Assembly (NCBI GenBank): GCA_025890175.1
Contig: JANPYM010000012.1
Span: 213,785 to 277,784 of the forward strand
From: Ciborinia camelliae
Lineage: Eukaryota; Ascomycota; Leotiomycetes; Helotiales; Sclerotiniaceae
Direction of reading: 5' to 3'
DNA: 64,000 nucleotides
Shown here: one piece after another, positions 46,071-57,612 of the stretch
Layout of the letters: each line of letters begins with the position of its first letter
Position numbering within the stretch: position 1 is the first letter of the stretch
Notes under the pieces: generated by a model
The model's input: only the letters and a program-made list of their open reading frames with translations
What the model was told of the DNA's origin: nothing
The model's database searches: none
Made by a program: the position numbers and the translations under genes

Positions 46071-46615
46071 TTAATTCTGAGGAATATTGAGAGGTAAATG
46101 GTACATATGTACTACCATGTCGCTGTGAGTGAAAATTGTTAGTTTGTGCCTTTGATGGGAAGAGGTTGCATAAGTTGCGCCTTTGATTGTGATGCTAGTC
46201 GCTTTTGATAAGATAAATAGTCGTTCGTATAGGAAAATAATGGCCAGTTTGGGGATCCTGAGACCAAGAATTTTTATGATGTCGATGACGTGGAGGATTT
46301 TGAGTCCAATGATCAGTTTGGCGGGCTGGATCGAAAGGTGCTGATGGCCCATGTCGGCGATGTATACTGCAACTGTACTTGATGTGAGTCTGTGACTCTC
46401 TCCAAAGGTTTGGACGGTTAATCACGTACTTGGACATAATGATGCTAAAGATAGGTTAAGAATAGGGAGATAAGAATGAGGTAATCGTCTAGACGGATTG
46501 CGGGCTTGAACTTCACCAATAACAGCGAGACAAATCGAGCTGTCATAAAGAACATCTGCAGAGAAGATAAGATGGAGGATAAGATGGTAATCATGCTTGT
46601 GGATTCGGGGTTCAT
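46071..46615 (-). pseudogene. broken Pth11/rhodopsin-like membrane protein fragment
   Basis: Reading leftward from an ATG at 46615, the frame gives ARFVSLLLVKFKPAIRLDDY and then LILISLFLTYL before a stop. The RLDDY motif after a first helix is characteristic of fungal rhodopsin-domain (Pth11-like) integral membrane proteins. Further on another frame gives VAVYIADMGHQHLS and KLAIIFLYERLFILSKA, matching the next helices (KLxIxxxYxRxF). An intron of about 57 bases (GTACGT to GTACAG) lies between, but the frames do not join without a one-base shift. No later transmembrane segments follow. I infer a truncated, frame-broken copy; an unusual splice site is the alternative. Confidence 0.45.
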
Positions 46616-49600
46616 GGTATCAGCTCATGGTCGTGGAGTTGCTTGTTGGTTTTGTAGCTAATGAACTTACAGGGTATTCGTTCATCAAGGACAGTGAATT
46701 ATAAGATTGGGACGATAACTTTCAGTAGAGAGCATTGATTGGCTAAGTCAGCACCAGTCTAGTCTCATATATTCAGTCGATATCTCATACTACTTTTCAA
46801 TCCTTACTTACAACCTCTGGGTATTCTGCACAGAAGCTATCATAGTTTATTCTTGGATACATATAAAGCAATGGTCTCAAAGGACTACTAGATAATAAAT
46901 CGGATCACTCAGCGCATTCATTCGCTCCGATACTCCAACAGCATCTCGATATTACATATATGTTTAAACACCAAAGGTCCCACAAAAAAAGCTATCCTCC
47001 CCATCTTTACTTCTCGGCTAACCACAAATACGCTCCAAAAAAACATGACCACATCCCCAAAAACATCAAAAAATGCTTCCATTCAACTCTCTAGATGAAA
47101 ACCCACCTGATAATTCCACCAAAAAAATTGTTATTGTAACGGTATGATGCAAAATACCAAAAAGGTATTTTCCGGCCCCTCATCTATCAACATCCTAGGT
47201 GTGGGAACGGGTAGCTACTCCATTGCACCACAACAGTTGAATGAAAGAGGCGAGGTTATTTGGAAATATATAGGAAAGGGAGGTCGCGCTAGTAGGTTAG
47301 GATTGTTTGGCTTATTTTCTGGGATGGGATATTCATGGGCGAGAGGTTAAAAGCTATTACGGCTACATGGGGAAGGATCGAAGGGGAGTCTAGTTAGTTC
47401 ACTGCTCGAGTTATAGTTGGAGGTACAGCAGATTGGGACTACTAGGTATGCATGAGCTCGAATTCTTCACTTCAGCTTCGTTGCTCTTGATATCATATAT
47501 TCTTTTGATGCAGCCTTAGCAGCAAATGCCACAATTTTTGTTTTTGGCTGTAATAAAGTGCTTTAAATCACGGAGCAGAGTTCTTTATGCGGTGACTTGC
47601 AAGGTATTCTTATGTTTGACTATTATAGCGCAGAAAAGGGTTCAGCAGATGGATTTAGTTGCAGGATAGGTATCTATCATCTTGATAAATAGTTTTATGT
47701 ATGGTCGCAAGCCACTCCGATTCTAATATCGAGCGTAGTCATATCGCCAAGATTAGTTTCTTCCCCCGCAAGTACTATCTTGTCATTTCATCCTAAGTTG
47801 GCTCTCTACCTCGCTGTTACAGCGTCGCTCACTAAGTCTGATCCATCTATTTCATCCGCAGATCTGCGGATCTTTTCCCTTTTGTAAGTGGCGCATGTTC
47901 CCATTCGTATTGTCGGGCTGCAAGTTTGTAATTTAGACGGTTTCTTGTGTTCCTCGTATCGTAATAAGGCTTTCTTTGCCGCTCAAGTAGTATTGCAAGA
48001 TATTATAAAATATGGAAGAAAAATCGAGCGATTGTGGTTTGGCGCACTTTTCGTCAAGCTGGAAGCCAAGGATCTGCGAGATTCCATACTGTGTGGCCAG
48101 TTCTTGCCGTTATTATGTGTGCGCCTAGGTGTATAGTCAGCGCGTGAAGATGTGGTATCGAGTAGACTAGTAGACACTTACTCTGCAGCTCAAGTGCGCG
48201 TGAAATAGATGCAGACATCTGATTTTTTGTGGACAGGGGTTCATCTGCATTATCATTGCCATGATATCAAGCCATTGGATGTGCAATCGGGGCTGAGAAG
48301 TTGATGCATCCGCAGCAGATAGCTGCACAGAGTATTTATATTCCAACGAGGAGGTTCATGTATCTGGATTTGCTTGTGTGGTTGTATTTCTGTATGTTTC
48401 GTTGAGTTTGATTTCGTAGTCAACGTCCTTGTGAGGTTTTGGCAGCACTTGTTCGGTATCGCTGATAGAGAAGCCGTGTTCCGCTTCTCCTCATTCACGG
48501 AGGGCTTTGGCCAATTCTTCGATAGTCTTCGATTGTATGTCCAAGAATGGGAGCCAGGAAGCTATACCTAAATTGCAAGTTAAGATTTCTAGATGGTATG
48601 TAGAAACTCACTCTATTAGTGCAGGCAATCCCGCTAAACCCTCTTAATCTGATGCTTTGTGGCTAATTAAAAGTGCTTCGAGGATGGGGACCGGTAAAGG
48701 CGATCATGTTTGAGGTCGCATTGTTAAGATTGTAAAGCGAAAAGATCAAAACAACAATCAAAACATGGCAGAATATCTCTTCGATCTGTCGTTATGTTCA
48801 AGATGAGGCCGCGCATCTTACGTGCTTGCTTGTCGTATTTGGGCATCTATGCGACTGACCTGAGGTACACAAGTTAGACGTACTTCTTTAGGGTTGAGAT
48901 TTTGGAGATGCTGCTGGCAGCTGGTGTTTGATGATCGCTAATTTGGGTCTTGACAATTTCGATTTTCCTGTCGGTTGAATATTCTGCGCATGGAATATCT
49001 CTATTAGTTTATGTTTTTGATCCGAGGTGAAATATTCTGTAGTAGAAAATGACCACACGTATCTTCTGCACGAAACAGTTGTAGCATATTAAATGGAAAT
49101 CTCATGGGGCAGCTGCATCGCTCACTGGGAATTCAAGGCAACATAATCAAGTCACTTAGCTATTTGGGAAGTAGTATCATTAAAAGCCTCCGTTGAGCAT
49201 TAAATTGAGCATCTCTGCAAGAAATTGCCACCGCAACCCCTGATGAATGCTGATGAAAAGAAATATAAGAGGACCAACCCATAGAAACAAGAACCTTGAA
49301 ATGAAGAGTTATTGTGCGCAGAATCTGAGAGCTAAATGAATCCTTTTATCTCATTGTTTTGCAACATCTTGTCTCTCTTCAGTTGATTTTCTATCTCCTC
49401 ATTTCTTGCCTTTCCCCCCTTCTCCTCCGTACTCATTCCGCAACCCATCTTGAAGATGGCTTTCGATTTCTTTGTCACTGTCCTTCCCTCCTTCACCTCT
49501 ATGCTCCCTCCCCAACACATTTTGGAGACTCGGACTCTTCTCCATCCATTTGATACGTCAGCAAATAGAATTCGTCATCTTCATGGAATGGTAACAATGA

Positions 49601-50352
49601 CCACCCCTTTGTATTCGGATCTTCGAGTTGGGCGTCACCGATGTCATGTTCACTAGACACATCGCCGTGTCATTCTGGAGGTTCATGATGTTTTCGGGAA
49701 TAGCATTTGCACCTCCCAAGTCACCAATTATGAAGGTTTATTATAAGGGTCGTTAGAGGGTTGTGTGGCTTTCGATTTCTTCGTCGTTGTCCTTCCTTCC
49801 TAGACCTCTGTGCTCATTCCCCAACTCATGTTTGAGAAGTATGATAGTTTACTATAGGGTTCGTTAAAGGGACATTCATGACTTATCGTATCGTGTCAAA
49901 AGAAGACGTGTGCGAGAGTGAAGTAAATTTAAAAACAAGGGTCTCTGCAAGATGGGCTCGATGGTGGCTCTGAATGAACGCTGTCCAAGTGATTGACACA
50001 TGCTAATTAAACGTCTTTAACAATGTGGCATTAAAAGCGATCTATTCTAGTATAGATTGACTCATCCCCTTTCGTCGCGAGTGAAACAAGAGTGACTATC
50101 GACGAGCATCCCATCCCATTTCGCAAGGTCCCAGTGCTTGGAAACGCTGATCAAAAGCAATACAATTGGACCTCCCATAAAACCAAGAGCGTCGAAATAA
50201 AGAATTATTGAAGACATTTACTGGATCGGAAGTAATTGATCGGAAGAGACCAGCCGAGGTAGGTTGAATGGTCGGTTTTTCACAGTGAATGGGTCTTTTG
50301 GTTTTAGTCAGCTTCAATCTCTTCACTGAAAGCAAATAAATGATTGACTTAC
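46616..50352. other. long stretch without a supportable gene
   Basis: Reading frames are short and lack recognisable domains (for example 47144-47350, 47888-48136 and 48374-48571). A degenerate local duplication is present (49455-49530 with 49765-49840). A second pair of similar blocks, AACCTTGAAATGAAGAGTTATT at about 49290 and GCGTCGAAATAAAGAATTATT at about 50189, has the same orientation. The stretch reads as decayed genic or repeat sequence. Confidence 0.5.
49455..49840 (+). repeat. degenerate direct duplication, about 75 bases, copies 310 apart
   Basis: ATGGCTTTCGATTTCTTTGT (49455) matches GTGGCTTTCGATTTCTTCGT (49765). The following TGTCCTTCC, CTCTATGCTC/CTCTGTGCTC and CCCCAACACAT/CCCCAACTCAT blocks continue the match. 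A shared flank (GGTTTATTATAAGGG and AGTTTACTATAGGG) extends it. Neither copy forms a long reading frame. Confidence 0.8.
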
Positions 50353-50725
50353 TCATGCCGTATCTTGACTTTTGCTCCTAATAACAAGCCTCTGATTAGA
50401 CGTCCTCTGCTGAGTTTGACTGCGTTTCTGGACTTTCTCCGGAGGCTTGGGTCTTCGAGGCCGTTGTTGTTTCTTCTGCTGCTGTTGTTGCTGCTTCTGA
50501 AGTCGTTGATGTTGTTCTAGTTGCTCTTCCATCGTCTTGACGTTACGCTCGAATTCAGACTTAGCTGTGTACATATATAAGTTAGCCTCAAATAATAGAT
50601 TTGAACGATCTAAACATAATAAAAATCTGAAAAGAGTAGATGTACTGACCTTCCGCTGATGGCCAAGGAAGACTGGCATTTACCCGGGTCAAAACCCGGA
50701 AGAGACGAAGATCCTGTAGGTCCAT
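50353..50725 (-). CDS. small Gln-rich basic protein, unknown function
   Basis: Exons 50725-50650 and 50564-50353 give 95 residues; the donor is GTCAGT, the acceptor is TACACAG and the phase is 1. The N-terminus MDLQDLRLFRVLTRVNASLP precedes a helical segment SEFERNVKTMEEQLEQHQRL that could form a coiled coil. A Gln/Lys run and a basic tail (RPRRPKPPEKVQKRSQTQQR) follow. No family is recognised. A GTAAGT directly after the stop codon could be a 3' untranslated intron donor or a sign that the model is incomplete. Confidence 0.6.
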
Positions 50726-51375
50726 TATGATTGCGTTCGTAGATAGGTAGTATGTATTCAGGAAGAAGGTTAGGGTTGCGCTTGCAGTAGATGTAAAAAA
50801 GACTTGGAAGAATTGGTAGTAGATGGAAGGCTTTGTTGTTGTTTTGTTTGGAAATTGAGCTTAGTGTTCAGAATTTAAATATTGTGGTCAGCCACCATTC
50901 TAAAGATTCTAAATTATTGTTGAGGCTTTTCCGTCGGGAATGAGGATCGAGGGGTAGCGAGGGATGGATAGGTCACTGGTATTCACTTTTGCACAATTTC
51001 TTGTTGGGAATACCCAAAGATATTTTGTCAAATCTAATTGGTAGAGAATAAGATTGTATTTCTAATTCTCTTGCTTGAAATTGAAATCTACTATGCAATT
51101 AATATTGGCAAACGTAATGTTTTGGTTCAGTTTGGCCATGCACTCTTTAGTTTGTCAGCTTGGTATTGGTGGATTAAGATCACATTACTCATTCTAATAC
51201 TTTATTATCCAGTTGATATTAGGAAACAATCTTTTTTATTCACTTACATTCTGCACTCTTTAGTCTCTCATCGGATGTGTAATTGAAAGTATTCAAAGGG
51301 TTCCTTTCTGAAATGAAATAAATATATGCCAGGACAAACTAGGTGGATGGTAGGTTACTGATCATCTGGAGCATA

Positions 51376-51641
51376 TCAAGCTTAACAAACTACAAAATAA
51401 TATGTTTCAGTGAACAATATTCAGCTTGCTCAGTTCAGATTCAAGCTCAACAAACTATAAATTCATATATTTCGGTAAACAATATTCTGTTTGCTCAGAT
51501 CAGATTCAAGTTTAACAAATTACAAATTGATATGTTTCAATGAACAATATGGTGCTTGATCGGTTCAGATTCAAGCTTGACAAACTACAAATTAATATGT
51601 TTTAGTGAACAATATTCTGGTTGCTCGGTTTAGATTCAAAT
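51376..51641 (+). repeat. tandem repeat, 65-base unit, four copies
   Basis: The block TCAAGCTTAACAAACTACAA with AATATGTTTCAGTGAACAAT and TTGCTCGGTTCAGAT recurs at 51377, 51442, 51507 and 51572, exactly 65 apart. Copies carry about 10-20 percent substitutions and little length change. No coding potential. Confidence 0.95.
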
Positions 51642-51985
51642 ATTCTAATCTATTATCGGATGTTTTTAGCTAGTCATGACTACAATGTGAAGAGAGTATT
51701 TGAGTATAAGGTCCTAAAAGTTTGGGATATCAATAGATTTTAATACTAAGAATCTCTTCCGAGTAGGATGATCAAACATCCTCAAATCATTAGATAGTGA
51801 CAATAGTACAATAGAAAATAGTCACCTTACAAGTACTACAAATATAACGAGTCACTAGTATTGTTCGAACAGTTCAAGTTATTCCTCATTCATTAAATGC
51901 CACCAGCTTGCACGGGATAAATGTAGCTTCTTCTAGACTTCCATATGGAAAACTTCATTTTCCAAGTCTACATCACTAAAGAACC

Positions 51986-52057
51986 TTGAGTTGAAGCACC
52001 GTTGAGTTGAAGCACCGTTGAGTTGAAGCACCGTTGAGTTGAAGCACCGTTGAGTTG
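51986..52057 (+). repeat. tandem repeat, 16-base unit TTGAGTTGAAGCACCG
   Basis: Four perfect copies and a partial fifth. The perfection implies recent origin. It lies about 480 bases upstream of the gene starting at 52541. Confidence 0.95.
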
Positions 52058-52540
52058 GTTCCTTACTCAACTCAATATAAATATTGATTTATGTTTGCTT
52101 CCTCTGGTAATAAACCTTACTGTATGCTGATTCAGTTAGGTGTAAATCATTATGGGTTGGTTTCAAATATTCACTCTTTTATTCATATCTTCGAATCAAT
52201 ACATCTCGAACATTCGGTTTCGAATATTCACCGTCTCTCTCTACTACTCTGTCACTCAATAAATGGATCGCATATCTTCTAGCCTCGAATGTTCGAGCGT
52301 TATGTTCTTTGTCTGCTCAAGAATTTTTCTCTCCCCATCCATTCTTTCTTATCTGTCTAAGGCATACAATTTGCGAGAAAGTTTCATACCTACCAGAATG
52401 ATCTCCCAATATTATCCTTCAGGCTCTAAATTTATATAAATGAAGTCTCTTACTCCCCAACTTTCATCAACACACTTCCCTCTAGACAGCCAAGCAGCCT
52501 AGTAACTACACAACGGAAGGATTCAAGCTACCAAACAACC

Positions 52541-53701
52541 ATGTACAAGCTTCGCCAACCTCCCAGCGAGGTTCCCAAGTATCTCTACTTTGTTCATGAC
52601 CCCTCAAACGACCAGCCTTCAGGCGATTTAGACCACAGCTCCAAAAGGTCTTACTCCCCTTATGATATTGGCTTTCGCCCTATCAACCTACTCGATAAAG
52701 ACAGAGCCGCTTTCGTTAGTTATTTTGGACAAGACTTTGACATTAACAGCTACCTTGCTAGTATCTGTGTGGCTGTGACAGATGATGTTGAAGCTGCGAG
52801 AAATCGGGTCATTTCGAGTGAGAAAGAGTTGGTGATGTATGAATTGGATGGTCAATGTGAGGAGATGGGACTTTGTGCAGTCTTCAAGTCAAAGACTTTG
52901 TTGAAGCCTGATAATGTCTTGATTGGAGATGGTGAAGATGACTATCTGAAGAAAATCCTATCCAAGTGGTTGGTTTGGCCAAGTATACCGAAAGAGGCGA
53001 TTACCGATGAGTCGAGAAAGGAGGACATTTTGAATGCAACAGGTAAACTGAGATATACCTCGTCAGATTCTGAAAGACCAAGGACACTAACATTTTCCAT
53101 AGAACAAGAACAGCAGAGCCTCAAACACTCCCGAGCCCCAACACAGCAGAGGACCACAGCGGGTCCGAGCCGCAATCTCAAACACAAACCGGCCACCAAG
53201 GGCAAAGCAAACTTTCCTTCGAACTCAAATGTCGAAGGACGATTGGGATTCGTGTGTGATGATGTGGATTTGAATGGCAACCCCCAATACATGGCAATTC
53301 CTGCCGAGGAGCAGAAATTCCCATTCTCTACTATCTACATCATCGAGCAAAGAAAAGCCGGTTTACAGTGTCTAATCCACTGGGGCCCTGGAATAGAGCC
53401 TACCTGGCTCAGGGTTCGAGATGTTGATGCAAGGGCTGTGAAGGAGTATCACCGACGCAAAGTCAAGGTTGAGAAAAAGAAGGGGCCAAAAAATGGAGAT
53501 CCATTCGAAATCATATTCGAGGAACCACATCCTGAGCAACCTGAGAAGGATACTTGCGCGTTGAACAGATTTTTGGTCAAATGGACTAATACGGGAATAG
53601 TCACGTGGGAAACTTATGGGAGTGATCCAGGCGTGACAAGAATTGCCGGTAGTGCATTCATGGCGGAGAAGAGAACCTGGAAGAGATATCTTTATACGTG
53701 A
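52541..53701 (+). CDS. protein of unknown function with two chromodomain-like strands
   Basis: The frame of 386 residues begins at an ATG in good context (CAACCATG). Two segments look like the W-containing core of chromodomains: LQCLIHWGPGIEPTWLRV (about 284-301) and NRFLVKWTNTGIVTWETYG (about 344-362). The middle is Gln/Ser/Lys-rich and probably disordered. A 60-base segment (53043-53102) has an intron-like donor (G/GTAAAC), a branch CTAAC and acceptor CCATAG. It is a multiple of three without stops, so both a 386- and a 366-residue product are possible. The N-terminal 150 residues have no motif I know. A chromatin or retroelement-derived origin is a guess from the two strands only. Confidence 0.75.
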   Translation: MYKLRQPPSEVPKYLYFVHDPSNDQPSGDLDHSSKRSYSPYDIGFRPINLLDKDRAAFVSYFGQDFDINSYLASICVAVTDDVEAARNRVISSEKELVMYELDGQCEEMGLCAVFKSKTLLKPDNVLIGDGEDDYLKKILSKWLVWPSIPKEAITDESRKEDILNATGKLRYTSSDSERPRTLTFSIEQEQQSLKHSRAPTQQRTTAGPSRNLKHKPATKGKANFPSNSNVEGRLGFVCDDVDLNGNPQYMAIPAEEQKFPFSTIYIIEQRKAGLQCLIHWGPGIEPTWLRVRDVDARAVKEYHRRKVKVEKKKGPKNGDPFEIIFEEPHPEQPEKDTCALNRFLVKWTNTGIVTWETYGSDPGVTRIAGSAFMAEKRTWKRYLYT

Positions 53702-55001
53702 GGAATTTGAACGATGGAATTCTGGTGGAGACTGCGAGTATCTTTAGATAGACGGGGCTTGTTGATTTATCTAGTATTGAGTCCGGGAATCTGAGCTTGA
53801 GATCTTCAAGTCTCGAATGAGAAAAGGCCTGAATGTTTGTGTATACCAAAAGATTTCATATGCCCAACAATCTCATATTATTAGGTAAGATGTGCCGCCT
53901 TCTATGGGAAAGCTTCATCAATCTCTACATATAGTTGTAGTCTTCTTTTCGGGATATGGAGCAGCTCAATCGTGAATACTCGTAACCTAACCTGCTCAAA
54001 TTTCCGTATTTATCCCAAATATCAAAACTCTATATCCTTCAAATATCCAAAGAAATCCAGGATACTGCAGTCCTTACTTGTATCGGTGTTATAAGCTATT
54101 ATGAGCATTAGAAGCCTGGCTCAAAACGTGTGTTGACTTGGAGCGACGGACCTTAGTATCAGATGAATTGGCATAATGGTGTGCCTATTTATTCGACCTT
54201 TTATCGACTCGGGAGCTAGTTGAAAATTCATACAATGTTCAAACGGCGATATGGCTGGTTTGATTTAACTTGTTGATCATAACGTTGTCGAGGTTAACCG
54301 AAGGCAAAGGGACGGTCACACCCGTCATTCATGTGCTGGTAGTCCTTTATAAAATCATACCAATATCGATCGTATTGAAGGCCTAGTCAAGTGTTTTGTG
54401 GGATGCAATAATCATTCCCGAATCATATATAGTTTTCAATTTGAATAGATTATTTTTGAACGTAGGTATAATTGAAAGGAATGTGTCACGATGCTGACGC
54501 ATCGAGGGTGAAATATAATGTATTGCTTGAAGAGCCTCACACCTATAAAGGGCAAAGACACCTATAAAGGGCGAAGCCCTTTATATGCGTGAGTTAGGTA
54601 GTACAGCCGTACGGCTGTACGACCTAGCGAAGAGAGATGCTTGATATCTCAGGCACTCTTCTAGGCCTAGGTACCGTAACAGAATGTTACTTCCCGAAGT
54701 AGGAAGAGCGATTGATATGGAATCTATGGTATGATCAACAATTTCTACGTTCTCGGGTGGATCTGATTTTTGTTGAACTGTTCCTTCCTAATTGAATGGT
54801 CTCTATGGAAAACAATAGTTTCCTTGTACCTTCCTTCAGCAATATTCAAGAATGAGCATTTCATTCATCATCTCCTTGACAATATTTTATGCCTGCAAAC
54901 ACAAAATACTTTTGAAAACCCTGCACAATTCCAATTTTGAAGTTATATTTTTATACAATACATAGACTACCAGGTCTACCTGCTATACGAAAAACATCAC
55001 C
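53702..55001. other. intergenic with palindromes
   Basis: No coding frame of note. A cluster of inverted repeats at 54543-54626 is listed separately. AT-rich sequence precedes the gene at 55002. Confidence 0.5.
54543..54626. repeat. hairpin and perfect palindrome cluster
   Basis: CCTATAAAGGGC occurs twice (54542 and 54561). The second copy forms a perfect 10-base inverted repeat: TATAAAGGGC (54563-54572), loop GAA, GCCCTTTATA (54576-54585). Fifteen bases on, GTACAGCCGTACGGCTGTAC (54601-54620) is a perfect 20-base palindrome, flanked by TAGGT (54595-54599) and ACCTA (54622-54626) that extend the symmetry past one mismatch. Confidence 0.9.
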
Positions 55002-57612
55002 ATGGCTCCGCAGAACTCTAGGGATTGGGTTGACGAAAAGGCCACAAGTTACAATGGCATAGATAAGGAAGGGAGCATAGATGAGAAGGGGAAACAAAAC
55101 ATTCGCGATAGCATGAAACGCTTGAGCGTAACTCCGGGTCCAGTTCTTAGCCCAGAGGAAGTGCATGATAAGGCTAGAGCATTGGCGGAGAAAGTATTAT
55201 CACAATGGAATATATTACGGAGTATTGTAGGGCTGCATTCTGACACTTTAGAGAAGCTTTGGAATAAGAAGAACAAAGAAAAGCAAAAGGAGCTTCTTCT
55301 GAAAGCTTGGCCAGACATGTCTGCTAATCATCGTCCTGATTATGATGCATATAGGCAGGAGAATTCTGAAGAAGGACAATGCAGATTGTCGAAATTCCAG
55401 GACGCTTATAAATGGCCACAGATCAACCAAGAAGTTCTCAGTAGCAGCTCTCTCTTGGTCTTCATTAATAGTCGAGCACGGAACCCTCCAAGTTCATTTG
55501 TTCGTGCCGATATCGATGCTGGACGTTTAGGATCGAGCATGGAGAGAATTCCCAAGGAGGCAGCCCTTGGGTGTCATACACTCTTCTTAGATGGCGACAA
55601 CGTGGAAACATATGGAAGATTGGTCCCATGGGATAAAGACATCGATGTTGCCAATCAGTGGAAAACCGACAGACAGTTAAGCCCTGGTATAGGTTTAAGG
55701 GCACTAGAGCTCCAAGATAAGATATATACTTTTCTTGTCCGATGCTGTCAACTTATACTTCCTGATTTGGTTAATTTAGGGACATTATCTACCGGGAATG
55801 TTCCAACTAGTATTATACTAGAGCCTATCGACGTAGCAAAACCCGTTCCATCTGAAGTACCGGAAATTTTACCATCTTTGGCTGCCATCTCCTCCGAAGC
55901 ACCTTATCGTCTACCTGCTAATCCTAATTTTGAGCTTCTGCGAGATATTCTTTCTGCAAGGCTAGCTGCACAAGAAAATTACCTGTCTGATTTAAGAGAA
56001 GACCCCGGATTCTTTGCTCATACAGTCAATGACTGGAGTGAGCATCATTTTGGGCGATTATTGGGCATTAACGGTGAGCATCATCCGGCTGGACCACACA
56101 CGAGTTGTTTCTGGGAGAATGTCATCGAAGAGTTAATTGATGATGCACACATTAGCTATGAGAAATGGTATATGCTACATAGCCTAGTATCGCTCGTGTG
56201 TACATTAAAGGAAACAAATAAGAACAAGATCTCATCCCACGAGCAGCTTCCCGAGGACTATCTTTTGGCTATAATTAGGTTTAGCGTCGCGTAAGAGCTC
56301 AGGTAAAACTAAACGTTGTTAAAGCTAATTGAATTGCAGCCTTGAAACAAGCATTGAAGGTCACATTGACATTATTCAGAATATGCGATCGTCACCATCT
56401 GTCCGCGATTACTTCATTTTCTATCGGACTTCAGTTTCAGAGTGGCCCATACTTGCCCCTGGGCAAGAGGAGACAAAGTTACCCTTTGCAAAATGTTTGG
56501 ATCTCCTCCGGATCTTAAAAAACAAAAGTTTCCCAGTCGGTCATGGGATACCGAATATTATCGATGCTTTCGAACAGCTATCAAAAGATCCAAAGGAGAA
56601 TAAATATATATCTTCATATATATCCAATCGACTCTTCGATCTATCTATTTATGCCCGTGCTATTAATGAAGTGGATAATTACCAATCGTGGGCTGCTACT
56701 TTTAAATATGAACTCAAGGTGAGTCCTTTTTACTTACAATTCGATTTCTATCATAAAGACAATTATTTATTACTCTTCCCATAGAAGCACCGGCCGACAA
56801 TCAAGAAATTGCAGACTGCAGATGCAGTCTTTGCCAGAAGGTTGGGACACGGGCTTGGGTTGATGAGAGACATCTCCCACCTTGGAACACCGCATGATGG
56901 TAAATTCGAGTATCCAATCAATCAGAAATGTACAAAAAGAACTACGGAACAGATGATTGCCGCGGAGAACAATCTCGATGCTTTCTGGAAACGGTATGAT
57001 GCTAGGTGGAAACATAAGACGGGGAGGGATATTAGGTTGTGCTTTGGAGACCATCCACCAAAGATTAGATGGAAGATTCAAAGGACAATGCCATGGGTTG
57101 AGCGAATACGAAGGCCAAAGATTCTCCCTGAAATAAACCCTTATACTCCACCACAATGGATACACGATGAGGAAAATGAAAAACTTGAGACGGTATCGAA
57201 GAAACTAAAGGCCAAAACTAGAGGGACATCAGAGCCTGAGTTTGAAGCCGAAAATAATGAAGAAAGCCCCCAACTTAAAGAACAACGAAAAGTCAAACTC
57301 GAACGTCACCTCCTTCGAGTCTTTAAGGTGCTATTCTACCAGACTGATCAAAACGATATACCTGGTAGTATCCCATGGAATAATTTCTTACAAGCAATGG
57401 TGGCTGTGGGGTTTTCGGTGCAGCAATTATATGGGAATGTTTGGCAATTTACACCAATCTCAAACGAGGGGATTCTTACTGGAAGGGAGAAAGCAATTCA
57501 ATTTCACTCACCCCATCCGGAAAAAAGGGTTGAGTTTATAATTGCGAGGAGGATGGGGAAGAGATTGAACAGAAATTTTGGGTGGGAGGGCTGGATGTTT
57601 GAGGAGGAGTAG
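55002..57612 (+). CDS. large conserved fungal protein of unknown function
   Basis: Exons 55002-56290, 56340-56718 and 56785-57612 give 831 residues, all in phase (GTAAGA and GTGAGT donors). The N-terminus is charged. A run of motifs I associate with a widespread Pezizomycotina family follows: LLKAWPDMSANHRPD (about 103-117), FINSRARNPPSSFVRADID (about 155-173) and ETYGRLVPWDKD (about 203-214). Near the C-terminus are IPWNNFLQAMVAVGFSVQQL, GNVWQFTP, IQFHSPHPEKRV and ARRMGKRLNRNFGW. No enzymatic signature or transmembrane helix is visible. A Lys/Glu-rich stretch at about 685-735 may be a coiled coil or linker. I cannot assign a role. Confidence 0.88.

Larger units (their letters stand above)
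50726..52540. other. AT-rich intergenic with tandem repeats
   Basis: It contains the 65-base and 16-base repeats listed separately, and small AT-rich frames without domain content (51038-51286, 52091-52282). The base composition is clearly more AT-rich than flanking coding DNA, as in repeat-derived or RIP-affected fungal sequence. RIP is inference; I did not compute dinucleotide indices. Confidence 0.6.
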
